The notes: generated by a model not told the origin, from the sequence alone. Positions 18,381 to 26,989 are shown, counted from the stretch's first letter. The stretch is 64,000 nt of DNA from Scandinavium manionii (GCF_024764775.1 NZ_JALIGC010000038.1:124001-188000); one strand, 5' to 3'. Made by a program: numbers and translations.

Positions 18381-19559
18381 TCAAACATCCTTTACCCGAC
18401 ACGTCAGCGCCAGCGTCACCACTGACACTGCCGCAATCACCCAATATACGTACTGGTGTCCCCAGCTTTGCGACACCATTCCCTGAATCACCCCTGCGAG
18501 GATTACCCCGGTAGAAATGCTGTTGGTGAAAAGCGTTGTGGCAGAACCCGCTCTGCCCGGCATCAAGTCCTGGAACCACAGCATGCCTATGCCAGCGATT
18601 ATCCCAATGAACACCGCGTTAAACAGCTGTAATATCAACAACGCCTCGCGGCTATGGAACAGAATAAGCCCAATATAAAACAGCACGCCCGCTGCCACAG
18701 CGGTCACCATCATCCGACGTTTCCCAAAGCGTTTAACGTAATAACCCGCAAGGATCATCGCCGGGATCTCAAGTGCCGCAGCGGTGCCCATCAAAAAACC
18801 TGCGAGCTTATCCGGCAGGCCTAAATCGCTGCTGATCCACAGCGGCATATCAATGATGTACATGGTATTGCAGGTCCACATCAGGGTGGAGGCCACAAAC
18901 AGCATACGCACGTTTTTATCGCTCCAGCCGCTGACCTGCGTCAACGCCACCGTGGCGGGTTGTTCAACGCGCGCCACCGACGGCAGCGCAAACGCAATCA
19001 GGACCAGACTCAGGATAAAAATCCCGGCGGCAACGGAAAACATCACGGTGAAGCCGTAATTAAGCGCCAGCATAAAGGCCAGCGGCGGGCCAATCACCCA
19101 CGCCAGCGAAAGCTGCGCACGCATCACCGAACTGAACATCACGACTTCGCGTGCCGAACTGTCGGCGTATTCACGCGCAAGGGCAAACAGCTGAGGCATG
19201 GCGCTATTCGCCAGCGACGCCAGCAGCACGCCGCAGGTGATAAGCGTCAGATAATGTCGATTAAAGGCAAACAGCAGCGCGTTGCCCACCGCCATCAGGC
19301 AGCAGAACAGTATCAGCTTGCGGCGGTCGCCCTGGTTGTCCGAGCGCTTCGCCAGCACCAGACTCACGGCAATCCCGACGATGGCGTTGGCGGTATAAAA
19401 CAGGCCAATCCAGAACGGCTGCGCGCCCACTTCGCGGCTGAGAAACAGGCTCAACGTCGGCATCTGTAATGCACCCGCAATCCCCATCATAAATGCCACC
19501 AACATGAACGCGGCGTACACCCCGTTCAGTCGTCGTGCCATCGTCATCAGCCAGAGCAT
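18381..19559 (-). CDS. setA: SetA, sugar efflux transporter
   Basis: 392 residues, the E. coli length. This MFS proton-driven exporter of glucosides and lactose is part of the glucose-phosphate stress response. About twelve membrane segments are visible, with the MFS-type loop LAKRSDNQGDRRK after segment 2. It lies directly downstream of SgrS on the same strand, so it is probably read through from the sgrS promoter, as in E. coli. Confidence 0.96.
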   Translation of the reverse strand: MLWLMTMARRLNGVYAAFMLVAFMMGIAGALQMPTLSLFLSREVGAQPFWIGLFYTANAIVGIAVSLVLAKRSDNQGDRRKLILFCCLMAVGNALLFAFNRHYLTLITCGVLLASLANSAMPQLFALAREYADSSAREVVMFSSVMRAQLSLAWVIGPPLAFMLALNYGFTVMFSVAAGIFILSLVLIAFALPSVARVEQPATVALTQVSGWSDKNVRMLFVASTLMWTCNTMYIIDMPLWISSDLGLPDKLAGFLMGTAAALEIPAMILAGYYVKRFGKRRMMVTAVAAGVLFYIGLILFHSREALLILQLFNAVFIGIIAGIGMLWFQDLMPGRAGSATTLFTNSISTGVILAGVIQGMVSQSWGHQYVYWVIAAVSVVTLALTCRVKDV

Positions 19560-19594
19560 GATTAATCCTTACTCGCAAAAGGGAAACGAAAAAA

Positions 19595-19617
19595 GCCAGC
19601 AGAAGCATTCTGCTGGC
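19595..19617 (-). terminator. SgrS terminator hairpin
   Basis: A perfect 10-bp stem (GCCAGCAGAA at 19595-19604, TTCTGCTGGC at 19608-19617) has a 3-nt loop. A run of U (19594-19589) follows on the minus strand. The poly-U tail is the expected Hfq-binding end of the sRNA. Confidence 0.93.
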
Positions 19618-19674
19618 GGGTCTTTCAAGGCTATCGCCTGATACCAATACTCAGTCACACATGATCAAGTCAAG

Positions 19675-19830
19675 TTAATGAGGATCCGAAGCCGGGCATG
19701 TAACGTCCCACTGCATCAAATCTTCCAGCATTTTCAGGCGCGTTCCTGCGACCAGGCGGGCCAGCCATGACGCTCCCTGCGTCGCCGAAAAGTACTGTCG
19801 ATAAAACTCACAAGCAGTTAGCTTCTTCAT
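19675..19830 (-). CDS. sgrT: SgrT, small inhibitor of the glucose PTS
   Basis: 51 residues encoded inside SgrS. The core FYRQYFSATQ...WLARL...RLKMLEDLMQWD aligns with E. coli SgrT (FYQHYFTATAKLCWLRWL...RLTMLEGLMQWD). SgrT binds the PtsG IIC domain and blocks glucose uptake. The chosen ATG (19830) has GAGGAG upstream at good spacing; another ATG two codons earlier (19836) is also possible. The N-terminus (MKKLTACE) and the C-terminal tail after MQWD are longer than in E. coli. Confidence 0.9.
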   Translation of the reverse strand: MKKLTACEFYRQYFSATQGASWLARLVAGTRLKMLEDLMQWDVTCPASDPH

Positions 19831-19917
19831 ATTCATCTCCTCACTTCATCGAGATTGATTATTGGCTTAATATGAGGATAAATAAATTGCTGGGTTTTCG
19901 TCAGGAGTTCCCCTTTT

Positions 19918-21573
19918 ATGTCCTCTGGTCGTCTGCAACAACAGTTCATCCGTTTATGGCAATGCTGTGACGGGAAATCCCATGACACCACGCTCAACGA
20001 GCTGGCCGAACTGCTCAGCTGTTCGCGTCGCCATATGCGAACGTTGTTGAACACCATGGAGGACCGCGGTTGGCTGACCTGGCAGGCGGAAGCCGGGCGT
20101 GGCAAGCGGTCCCGCCTGACGTTTCTCTATACCGGGCTGGCGCTCCAGCAGCAGCGGGCGGAAGACTTACTTGAGCAAGACAGAATCGATCAACTGGTGC
20201 AACTGGTGGGCGATAAAGCCACCGTGCGGCAAATGCTGGTCTCACATCTGGGCCGCAGTTTCCGTCAGGGGCGACACATTATGCGGGTGCTTTACTACCG
20301 CCCGATGCGTAATTTACTGCCCGGCACGCCTTTACGGCGCTCGGAAACCCACATTGCGCGGCAAATTTTCAGCGCATTGACCCGTATAAATGAGGAAAAT
20401 GGGGAACTGGAAGCGGATATTGCGCATCACTGGCAGCAAATTTCCCCTTTGCACTGGCGTTTTTATCTTCGTCCAGGCATTCATTTTCATCACGGTCGTG
20501 AACTGGAGATGGACGATGTGGTTCACTCCTTACAGCGAATCAATCCCCTACCGCTGTATTCCCACATTACCCGCATCGAATCGCCTACCACCTGGACGCT
20601 GGATATTCACCTTTCTCGCCCCGATGTCTGGCTACCGTGGCTGCTGGGTCATATCCCGGCGATGATCCTGCCGCGCGAATGGGAAACCATGAACAACTTT
20701 TCCAGCATGCCGGTGGGCACCGGGCCTTACGCCGTTTCGCGCAATAATCAGAACCAACTCAAAATCCACGCCTTTGACGACTTCTTCGGCTATCGCGCGC
20801 TGATCGATGAAGTGAATGTGTGGGTACTGCCGGAAATCGGGGACGAAGTGACCTGCGGCCTGACGCTGGAAGGCTCGACCGAAGGCGAAAAAGCGGTCGA
20901 AAGTCGCCTGGAGGAAGGCTGCTATTACCTGCTGTTTGATGCCCGCAGCCAGAAAGGGGTGTCTGACGACGTTCGCCGCTGGGTCAGCCAAATTCTCTCT
21001 CCTGCCAATCTGCTGTACCACGCCGACGAGCAGTATCAGGGTGACTGGTTTCCGGCTTACGGCCTGTTGCCGCGCTGGCACCATGCGCGTCCGGGCAAGG
21101 GCGACAAACCCGCTGGGCTGGAAACGCTGACGCTGACCTATTATCGGGAACATCTTGAACACAAAAACATTGGGCTGATCATGAGTCGCCTACTCGCCGA
21201 GCATCAGGTGACGCTGGAGATCCGGGAGATAAACTACGACGAGTGGCATCTCGGCGATATTCACAGCGACATGTGGTTAAACAGCGCCAACTTCACACTG
21301 CCACTGGATTTCTCGCTGTTTGCCCATCTGTTCGAAGTGCCGCTAATTCAGCACTGTATTCCGCTGGACTGGCAGCAGGCCGCCGCCGACTGGCAGTCCG
21401 GAGAGATAAATCTGGCCAACTGGTCACAACAGTTGATAGCCCAACGTTCGGTGGTGCCACTGATTCACCACTGGCTGCGCATTCAAGGACAGCGAAGTAT
21501 GCGCGGCCTGCGCATGAACACCCTGGGCTGGTTTGACTTTAAATCGGCATGGTTTGCCCCGCCGGATCCATAA
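19918..21573 (+). CDS. sgrR: SgrR, transcriptional activator of sgrS
   Basis: 551 residues, the E. coli length. It activates sgrS during glucose-phosphate stress. An N-terminal winged-helix domain (DTTLNELAELLSCSRRHMRTLLNTMEDRGWL, about 22-54) is joined to an extracellular solute-binding family 5 domain that probably senses the signal molecule. It is divergent from sgrS; the 67-bp gap must hold both promoters and the SgrR site. Confidence 0.97.
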   Translation: MSSGRLQQQFIRLWQCCDGKSHDTTLNELAELLSCSRRHMRTLLNTMEDRGWLTWQAEAGRGKRSRLTFLYTGLALQQQRAEDLLEQDRIDQLVQLVGDKATVRQMLVSHLGRSFRQGRHIMRVLYYRPMRNLLPGTPLRRSETHIARQIFSALTRINEENGELEADIAHHWQQISPLHWRFYLRPGIHFHHGRELEMDDVVHSLQRINPLPLYSHITRIESPTTWTLDIHLSRPDVWLPWLLGHIPAMILPREWETMNNFSSMPVGTGPYAVSRNNQNQLKIHAFDDFFGYRALIDEVNVWVLPEIGDEVTCGLTLEGSTEGEKAVESRLEEGCYYLLFDARSQKGVSDDVRRWVSQILSPANLLYHADEQYQGDWFPAYGLLPRWHHARPGKGDKPAGLETLTLTYYREHLEHKNIGLIMSRLLAEHQVTLEIREINYDEWHLGDIHSDMWLNSANFTLPLDFSLFAHLFEVPLIQHCIPLDWQQAAADWQSGEINLANWSQQLIAQRSVVPLIHHWLRIQGQRSMRGLRMNTLGWFDFKSAWFAPPDP

Positions 21574-21613
21574 GGCTTTCTGAAAAGTCACAAACTCATT
21601 ACAATAGCGCCGT

Positions 21614-21747
21614 TCTCAACGGGGTGCTGATATACAAAATCATTCGAGATGCAGAAGCCAACGCAGAGGCAGCTTGAAGGATGAAGTGTATGGGCTGAGA
21701 TAATACCCGTCGAACCTGATCCGGATAACGCCGGCGAAGGGATTTGG
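21614..21747 (+). promoter_or_regulatory. TPP riboswitch (THI element) of thiBPQ
   Basis: The conserved THI-box blocks are present in order: CAACGGGGTGC (21618-21628), GGGCTGAGATAATACCCGT (21692-21710), CGAACCTGATCCGGATAACG and CCGGCGAAGGGA (to 21742). Thiamine pyrophosphate binding should reduce thiB translation or elongation. The corresponding E. coli leader is the sroA RNA. The variable P3 arm is much longer than in E. coli because of a palindromic insert at 21632-21691. Confidence 0.95.
21632..21691. repeat. 60-bp imperfect palindrome inside the TPP riboswitch P3 arm
   Basis: The element begins ATAC and ends GTAT. Its arms (AATCATTCGAGATGC and the complement of GCAGCTTGAAGGATGAAGT) fold on each other with several mismatches around an AGAAGCCAACGCAGAG centre. 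E. coli has about 15 nt in this position. It resembles the short dispersed palindromes seen between genes in enterobacteria, but copy number cannot be judged from one window. Confidence 0.7.
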
Positions 21748-21791
21748 GGCTCACTCAAAATCCTTTGCCACCCCTTAATTTGAGGTGCAAA

Positions 21792-22775
21792 GTGCTTAAA
21801 AAATTCCTGCCGTTACTGTTCCTGGCGAGCGTACCCGTTTTCGCGAAGCCTGTTCTCACCGTTTATACCTATGATTCTTTCTCCGCCGACTGGGGACCAG
21901 GGCCTGCGGTGAAAAAAGCCTTTGAAACCGACTGCAACTGCGAGCTGAAATACGTGGCGCTGGAAGACGGCGTGTCGCTACTCAACCGTCTGCGTATGGA
22001 AGGCAAAAACAGCAAAGCCGACGTGGTTCTGGGGCTCGACAACAATCTGCTCGACGCCGCCACGCAAACCGGGCTGTTCGCCAAAAGCGGCGTGCCGACC
22101 ACCGGCGTTAATGTACCAGGCGGATGGAAAAATGACACCTTCGTCCCGTTCGACTACGGCTACTTTGCGTTCGTCTATGACAAGAACAAGCTGAAGAATC
22201 CACCGAAGAGCCTGAAAGACCTGGTCGAAAGCCCGCAGAAATGGCGCGTTATCTATGAAGATCCTCGCACCAGCACGCCAGGTCTGGGCCTGCTGCTGTG
22301 GATGCAAAAAGTGTACGGCGACAATACCCCTGAAGCGTGGCAGAAACTGGCCGCCAAAACCGTCACCGTCACCAAAGGCTGGAGCGAGGCTTACGGCCTG
22401 TTCCTGAAAGGCGAAAGCGATCTGGTACTGAGCTACACCACTTCCCCGGCGTATCACATTATCGAAGAGAAAAAAGATAACTACGCCGCCGCCGATTTTG
22501 CCGAAGGCCATTACTTGCAGGTGGAAGTTGCCGCGCGCACCGCTTCAAGCAAACAGCCTGAGCTGGCCGAAAAATTCCTGAAATTCATGGTTAGCCCGGC
22601 GTTCCAGAAGGCGATCCCGACCGGCAACTGGATGTATCCGGTCACTCAGGTCACGCTGCCAGACGCTTTTAACGGCCTGGTGAAACCGAAAAATACGCTG
22701 GAATACACGCCGCAGCAGGTCGCCTCCGAACGTCAGAACTGGATTGCCGAATGGCAACGCGCCGTCAGCCAGTAA
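21792..22775 (+). CDS. thiB: ThiB (TbpA), periplasmic thiamine-binding protein
   Basis: 327 residues from the GTG at 21792, the E. coli length. A GAGG site lies seven bases upstream; an in-frame ATG 16 codons earlier is inside the leader and is rejected. The signal peptide MLKKFLPLLFLASVPVFA (1-18) precedes KPVLTVYTYDSF. It captures thiamine and its phosphates for ThiPQ. It overlaps thiP by 25 bp. Confidence 0.97.
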   Translation: MLKKFLPLLFLASVPVFAKPVLTVYTYDSFSADWGPGPAVKKAFETDCNCELKYVALEDGVSLLNRLRMEGKNSKADVVLGLDNNLLDAATQTGLFAKSGVPTTGVNVPGGWKNDTFVPFDYGYFAFVYDKNKLKNPPKSLKDLVESPQKWRVIYEDPRTSTPGLGLLLWMQKVYGDNTPEAWQKLAAKTVTVTKGWSEAYGLFLKGESDLVLSYTTSPAYHIIEEKKDNYAAADFAEGHYLQVEVAARTASSKQPELAEKFLKFMVSPAFQKAIPTGNWMYPVTQVTLPDAFNGLVKPKNTLEYTPQQVASERQNWIAEWQRAVSQ

Positions 22776-24361
22776 TCGCCGGCTGGCTGCTGCCAGGCGT
22801 GACGGTTGCGACCTTAATGGTGGCCGTCGCGCTGGCCGCGTTTCTGGCCTTGTGGTTTAACGCTCCGTCGGCAAGCTGGAGCCGTTTTCTGCACGACAGC
22901 TATCTGTGGCACGTGGTCAGATTCTCCTTCTGGCAGGCGTTTCTCTCCGCCACGCTGTCGGTTATTCCGGCCATTTTCCTCGCCCGCTCGCTATATCGAC
23001 GCCGATTCCCGGGCCGTCAAATCCTGCTTCGCCTGTGCGCGATGACCTTAATTCTGCCGGTATTGGTGGCGGTGTTTGGCATTCTCAGCGTTTACGGGCG
23101 ACAGGGCTGGCTGGCCCAGTTGTGGCACTTATTCGGTTGGGAATGGACATTCTCGCCTTACGGTTTACAGGGCATTTTGCTGGCGCATGTATTCTTTAAT
23201 ATGCCGATGGCGACGCGTTTGCTATTGCAGGCGCTGGAGCAAATTCCTGGCGAGCAGCGCCAACTGGCGGCGCAGCTAGGGATGCGCGGCTTCACCTTTT
23301 TCCGCTTCGTCGAATGGCCGTGGATGCGGCGACAAATTCCGGCGATTGCCGCACTTATTTTCATGCTGTGCTTCGCGAGTTTCGCTACCGTGCTGTCGCT
23401 CGGCGGTGGTCCGCAGGCCACCACCATTGAGCTTGCCATCTATCAGGCGCTCAATTTTGATTATGACCCGGGCCGCGCGGCGATGCTGGCGATCGTCCAG
23501 ATGCTGTGCTGTCTGGGGTTGATGCTCATCAGCCAACGCCTGAGCAAATCGCTGATGCCGGGAAACACTCAGCACGTCGGCTGGCGCGATCCGGACGACA
23601 GGCTGCACAGCCGCGTTATTGATATCACGCTGATCGCCCTCGCCCTGCTGCTGCTGCTGCCGCCGCTGATGGCGGTGATTGCCGATGGCCTGAACCGCAG
23701 CCTGCCGCAGGTACTGGCGCAGCCGGTACTCTGGCAGGCGGTGTGGACGTCACTACGCATCGCGGTGGCTGCAGGTTTTTTATGTATTACGCTGACCTTG
23801 ATGCTGCTGTGGAGCAGTCGCGAACTGCATGCCAGGAAGCGAAATCTGGCCGGGCAAGCGCTGGAACTGAGCGGAATGCTAATTCTCGCCATGCCGGGCA
23901 TCGTGCTAGCGACGGGCTTTTTTTTACTGCTCAACAATAGCGTTGGTTTACCGAGCACCGCCGACGGAATTGTGATTTTCACCAATGCGCTGATGGCTAT
24001 CCCCTATGCGCTGAAGGTGCTGGAAAGCCCGATGCGCGACGCCACCGCGCGTTACAGCCTGCTATGTCAGTCGCTCGGGATGCAAGGCTTTACCCGTTTT
24101 CGGGTGGTGGAGTTGCGCGCGCTGAAACGGCCTATGGCACAGGCGCTGGCGTTTGCCTGCGTGTTGTCGATTGGCGATTTTGGCGTAGTAGCACTGTTTG
24201 GCAACGAGGATTTCCGCACCCTACCGTTCTATCTTTATCAGCAGATTGGCGCCTATCGCAGCCAGGACGGAGCCGTAACCGCCTTTATCCTGCTGCTGCT
24301 GTGCTTCCTGTTATTCACCGTTATTGAAAAACTTCCGGGTCGTGATGCTAAAACTGAATGA
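22751..24361 (+). CDS. thiP: ThiP, thiamine ABC transporter permease
   Basis: 536 residues, the E. coli length. It is a tandem binding-protein-dependent permease with about twelve membrane segments and an EAA-type loop in each half (GEQRQLAAQLGMRGFTFFRFVEWP and ARYSLLCQSLGMQGFTRFRVVEL). It passes thiamine across the inner membrane. Its start lies within the thiB end, and its stop lies 17 bp inside thiQ. Confidence 0.97.
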   Translation: MATRRQPVIAGWLLPGVTVATLMVAVALAAFLALWFNAPSASWSRFLHDSYLWHVVRFSFWQAFLSATLSVIPAIFLARSLYRRRFPGRQILLRLCAMTLILPVLVAVFGILSVYGRQGWLAQLWHLFGWEWTFSPYGLQGILLAHVFFNMPMATRLLLQALEQIPGEQRQLAAQLGMRGFTFFRFVEWPWMRRQIPAIAALIFMLCFASFATVLSLGGGPQATTIELAIYQALNFDYDPGRAAMLAIVQMLCCLGLMLISQRLSKSLMPGNTQHVGWRDPDDRLHSRVIDITLIALALLLLLPPLMAVIADGLNRSLPQVLAQPVLWQAVWTSLRIAVAAGFLCITLTLMLLWSSRELHARKRNLAGQALELSGMLILAMPGIVLATGFFLLLNNSVGLPSTADGIVIFTNALMAIPYALKVLESPMRDATARYSLLCQSLGMQGFTRFRVVELRALKRPMAQALAFACVLSIGDFGVVALFGNEDFRTLPFYLYQQIGAYRSQDGAVTAFILLLLCFLLFTVIEKLPGRDAKTE

Positions 24362-25046
24362 TGTCACCTGGCTTTACGAGCATCTGCCGATGCGTTTTTC
24401 CCTCACCGTAAAACAGGGGGAGCACATCGCGGTGCTCGGCCCAAGCGGCGCCGGTAAAAGTACGCTGCTGAATCTGATCGCCGGTTTTCTAACCCCGGAA
24501 AGCGGGACGCTTTTTATCGGCAATCAGCCGCATACCGACACGCCGCCCGCAAAACGTCCGGTGTCGATGCTGTTTCAGGAGAATAATCTTTTCAGCCACC
24601 TGACGGTGCGGCAGAACATTGGCCTCGGCATGCATCCGGGGCTGAAACTGAACGCCGCGCAGCAGCTTAAACTGGACGTGATCGCCAATCAGATGGGAAT
24701 TGAGTCACTGCTGGAAAGGGTGCCGGGCGAGTTGTCAGGCGGGCAACGTCAGCGTGCGGCGTTGGCCCGTTGTCTGGTGCGTGAGCAGCCGGTGTTGTTA
24801 CTGGATGAACCGTTTTCAGCACTCGATCCGGCGCTGCGTCAGGAGATGCTGAAGTTAGTCAGCGACGTCTGCCGCCGCCAGCAGTTGACGCTGTTAATGG
24901 TGTCACACAGCGTGGAGGATGCGCTTAGCATTGCTCCACGCTCGCTGGTGGTAGCTGATGGGCGAATTGCCTGGGACGGTGCCACGGAGGAGTTGCTCAG
25001 CGGCAAAGCCAGCGCATCGCATCTGTTAGGTATCAGCGGGCAATAA
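24345..25046 (+). CDS. thiQ: ThiQ, thiamine ABC transporter ATPase
   Basis: 233 residues from the ATG at 24345 (MLKLNDVTWLYEHLPMRFSL), matching the E. coli start; a start seven codons earlier is less likely. Walker A GPSGAGKST (about 32-40), ABC signature LSGGQRQRAALARCL and Walker B VLLLDEPFSALD are intact. It powers ThiP. Its 3' end overlaps the convergent yabI by 14 bp. Confidence 0.97.
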   Translation: MLKLNDVTWLYEHLPMRFSLTVKQGEHIAVLGPSGAGKSTLLNLIAGFLTPESGTLFIGNQPHTDTPPAKRPVSMLFQENNLFSHLTVRQNIGLGMHPGLKLNAAQQLKLDVIANQMGIESLLERVPGELSGGQRQRAALARCLVREQPVLLLDEPFSALDPALRQEMLKLVSDVCRRQQLTLLMVSHSVEDALSIAPRSLVVADGRIAWDGATEELLSGKASASHLLGISGQ

Positions 25047-25800
25047 CGTTACCGAGAATGTCCAGATACACCGGCATCAGCGGATGTTTGAACAGCATAT
25101 ACAACGACACGACGGTCAACACCGACAGCAACGGCGTCAGCCAAAGCAGACGCGCGCGCGGCAAATAGCGCGTCAGGCGATCGCTGCCTGATTTACCGCT
25201 GCGCCATAAGCGCCAGCCGAGCCATGCTGTTAACCACACCATCCCTGCCGCCAGCAGCAGCAGCCACTTAAAGCTACCGCTTTGTTCATCAGCAGGAATA
25301 TCAATGGCCGCCCCGGCAAGGATGCCCGGCAGGAAGTAGACCGGCGGCCAGAACAGGCAGCCGATGATATTAGGAATGATAAATTTGGACACCGGCAGGT
25401 CGAGCATCCCGGCCACCATCGGCACCAGCGGACGTGTCGGGCCAATGAAGCGCCCAATCAACACGGTAATCATGCTGTGCTGATGCAGCGCATGCTCGGT
25501 TTTATCCAGCAGCGCTTTGTTCTTTTTCATGAACGACCAGCGGTGCAGCGGCTTTTTAAAACGCCAGCCGAGCCAGAAAGAGATCCAGTCCCCGAGCAGG
25601 CAGCCGATAATTCCCGCCAGCCACGCCTGCCAGAAATTCACTTCTCCGCTGCCAATCAGGGCGCCCAGCGCCGACATCATAATGGTGCCTGGCAGGATCA
25701 GCCCAACCAGCGCCAGCGACTCGAGAAATGCGACCATCGCGACCGCAATCAATGAATACATCACCGACTGCGTAATGAAATGTTCCAGCAATGCTTGCAT
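25033..25800 (-). CDS. yabI: YabI, DedA-family inner-membrane protein
   Basis: 255 residues, about the E. coli length (254). It is a DedA/SNARE-associated family membrane protein, a family linked to lipid carrier translocation and envelope homeostasis. The family signature GRFIGPTRPLVPMVAGMLDLP is present, with several hydrophobic segments and the N-terminal ESLALVGLILPGT motif. It lies downstream of araC and is convergent with thiQ. Confidence 0.95.
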   Translation of the reverse strand: MQALLEHFITQSVMYSLIAVAMVAFLESLALVGLILPGTIMMSALGALIGSGEVNFWQAWLAGIIGCLLGDWISFWLGWRFKKPLHRWSFMKKNKALLDKTEHALHQHSMITVLIGRFIGPTRPLVPMVAGMLDLPVSKFIIPNIIGCLFWPPVYFLPGILAGAAIDIPADEQSGSFKWLLLLAAGMVWLTAWLGWRLWRSGKSGSDRLTRYLPRARLLWLTPLLSVLTVVSLYMLFKHPLMPVYLDILGNVIAR

Positions 25801-25814
25801 AGAGTACCCGCCAG

Positions 25815-25855
25815 GAAAACGAAGCAGGGATTCTCCCGAGGGGCACCTACTTCGT
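25815..25855 (-). terminator. Hairpin between araC and yabI, probable terminator or yabI leader
   Basis: On the minus strand ACGAAGTAGG (25855-25846) pairs with CCTGCTTCGT (25828-25819), 10 bp with one G-U pair. A short U tract (25818-25815) follows. The 17-nt loop is GC-rich and could form a small inner stem. It ends 15 bp before the yabI ATG. It may end araC transcription or attenuate entry into yabI. Confidence 0.65.
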
Positions 25856-25922
25856 CAAGCCGTCAATTGTCTGAATAGTTTACAGGTTATGACCCGCATT
25901 CGCGTAAAGGGGTTCACTTTTT

Positions 25923-26774
25923 TCACACATTGTTTACACCAGCACGAAACTCGCTTGGGCTGGCACCGGTACACTTCTTGAAAACGCGGGAAAAGTAGAG
26001 CTGATCTTCGAAGCCGACGTTGCGCCCTACGCTGGCGATTGGCATCCGGGTCGTGCTCAACAACAGCTTCGCCTGGCTGATGCGCTGGTCTTCGCGCCAG
26101 CTCAGCACGCTGACGCCGAGCTGCTGGCGGAACAGGTGCGACAGGCGTGACGGCGACAGACACACATGCTGCGCAACGCTGGCAATATCAAAGTGGCTGT
26201 CCGCCAGATGATCGCTGATGTACTGGCAAGCATCGCGCACCCGGTGGTCCATCGGCGGAAGCAGCGATTCGTTGATGACCTCCATACGCCGCAGTAAAAG
26301 CTGTTCCAGCAGATTGATTGCCAGTAATTCGGAATATCGCCCAACGCCCTGCCCGGCATCGATTATCTGCCCAAACAGTTCGGCAAACTGCGCCTGGTGC
26401 GCATCGTCTGGACGATAAAACCCGGTCTGCGCAAACAACGCGGGCCACGCCAGCCATTCGTGCCAGTAAGCGCGTGGACGGAAGTACACCCACTGGTGAT
26501 ACCACTCACTGGCCTCGGGGTGACGGCCGTAGTGATGAACTTCGCCCGGTGGAAACAGCAAGATATCCCCCGGACGGCATACAAACTGTTGCCCCTGATT
26601 GTCGATAACCCCTTCTCCCCGCACCGTGAGGTTGAGGATATATCCCTTCATGCCGAGCGGCCTGTCCACGAAAAAATCGAGATAGCCTTCGGCCTCAATT
26701 GGCGTCAGCCCCGCCACCAAATGGGCGTTAAAAGAGTAGCCGGGTAACAGCGGGTCATTCTGGAGTTCAGGCAT
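25923..26774 (-). CDS. araC: AraC, arabinose regulator
   Basis: 283 residues, against 292 in E. coli; the C-terminal tail is shorter. The N-terminal arm and arabinose-binding cupin (NDPLLPGYSFNAHLVAGL, FVCRPGDILLFPPGEVHHYGRHPEA) are followed by two helix-turn-helix motifs in the C-terminal domain (FDIASVAQHVCLSPSRLSHLF and MPIASVGRNVGFEDQLYFSRVF). It activates PBAD with arabinose and represses without it. It is divergent from araBAD. Confidence 0.98.
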   Translation of the reverse strand: MPELQNDPLLPGYSFNAHLVAGLTPIEAEGYLDFFVDRPLGMKGYILNLTVRGEGVIDNQGQQFVCRPGDILLFPPGEVHHYGRHPEASEWYHQWVYFRPRAYWHEWLAWPALFAQTGFYRPDDAHQAQFAELFGQIIDAGQGVGRYSELLAINLLEQLLLRRMEVINESLLPPMDHRVRDACQYISDHLADSHFDIASVAQHVCLSPSRLSHLFRQQLGVSVLSWREDQRISQAKLLLSTTRMPIASVGRNVGFEDQLYFSRVFKKCTGASPSEFRAGVNNV

Positions 26775-26800
26775 AAAAATACTCGCTCAGCATGCTCATC

Positions 26801-26819
26801 AGGAAATCAATTGTCCATA
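26801..26819 (-). promoter_or_regulatory. araO2-like AraC half-site
   Basis: AATCAATTGTCCATA shares CAATTGTCCATA with E. coli araO2, including the TCCATA box of the AraC half-site. Here it lies about 27-45 bp upstream of araC and only 88 bp from the matching TCCATA of araI1, against about 210 bp in E. coli. Confidence 0.65.
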
Positions 26820-26859
26820 TTGCCAGCGAAGTGAAAAAGGGCGAAATGGCCTACGAGAA

Positions 26860-26882
26860 TATTTGCACGCCGTCACACTTTG
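26860..26882 (+). promoter_or_regulatory. CRP site of the ara control region
   Basis: TTTGCACGCCGTCACACTTTG (core TGCAC...GTCACA, about 26864-26877) aligns base for base with the E. coli ara CRP site except for one position. The spacing to araI1 is also the same as in E. coli. It serves catabolite activation of PBAD. Confidence 0.8.
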
Positions 26883-26890
26883 CAATGGCA

Positions 26891-26954
26891 CAGCATTATT
26901 ATCCATAAGATTAGCGGTTCCCGCCTGACGTTTTTTTTCCCTGATATCTACTGT
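26891..26954 (+). promoter_or_regulatory. araI1, araI2 and the PBAD promoter
   Basis: araI1 CAGCATTATTATCCATA (26891-26907) and araI2 TAGCGGTTCCCGCCTGA (26912-26928) follow the E. coli half-sites. The -35 CTGACG (26925-26930) overlaps I2 as required for AraC activation. The -10 TACTGT (26949-26954) lies 18 bp further on. araB starts 35 bp after the -10. Confidence 0.9.
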
Positions 26955-26989
26955 TTCACCATGTCTGACATTCTTCATGGAGCAACACG

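Larger units (their letters stand above)
19589..19850 (-). ncRNA. sgrS: SgrS, glucose-phosphate stress sRNA
   Basis: About 262 nt on the minus strand, between sgrR and setA. The 5' end is placed at GATGAAG (19850) by comparison with E. coli. The 3' part keeps the ptsG-pairing region, TGTGTGACTGAGTATTGGT (19661-19643), and ends in a strong terminator. The 5' part encodes SgrT. SgrS acts with Hfq to block ptsG translation when sugar phosphates accumulate. It is somewhat longer than the 227-nt E. coli RNA, mainly in the sgrT part and before the terminator. Confidence 0.93.

Noticed and set aside
19767..19970. 67-codon plus-strand frame across the sgrS-sgrR gap
   Set aside because: It is antisense to SgrS and overlaps the sgrR start in another frame; no ribosome site.
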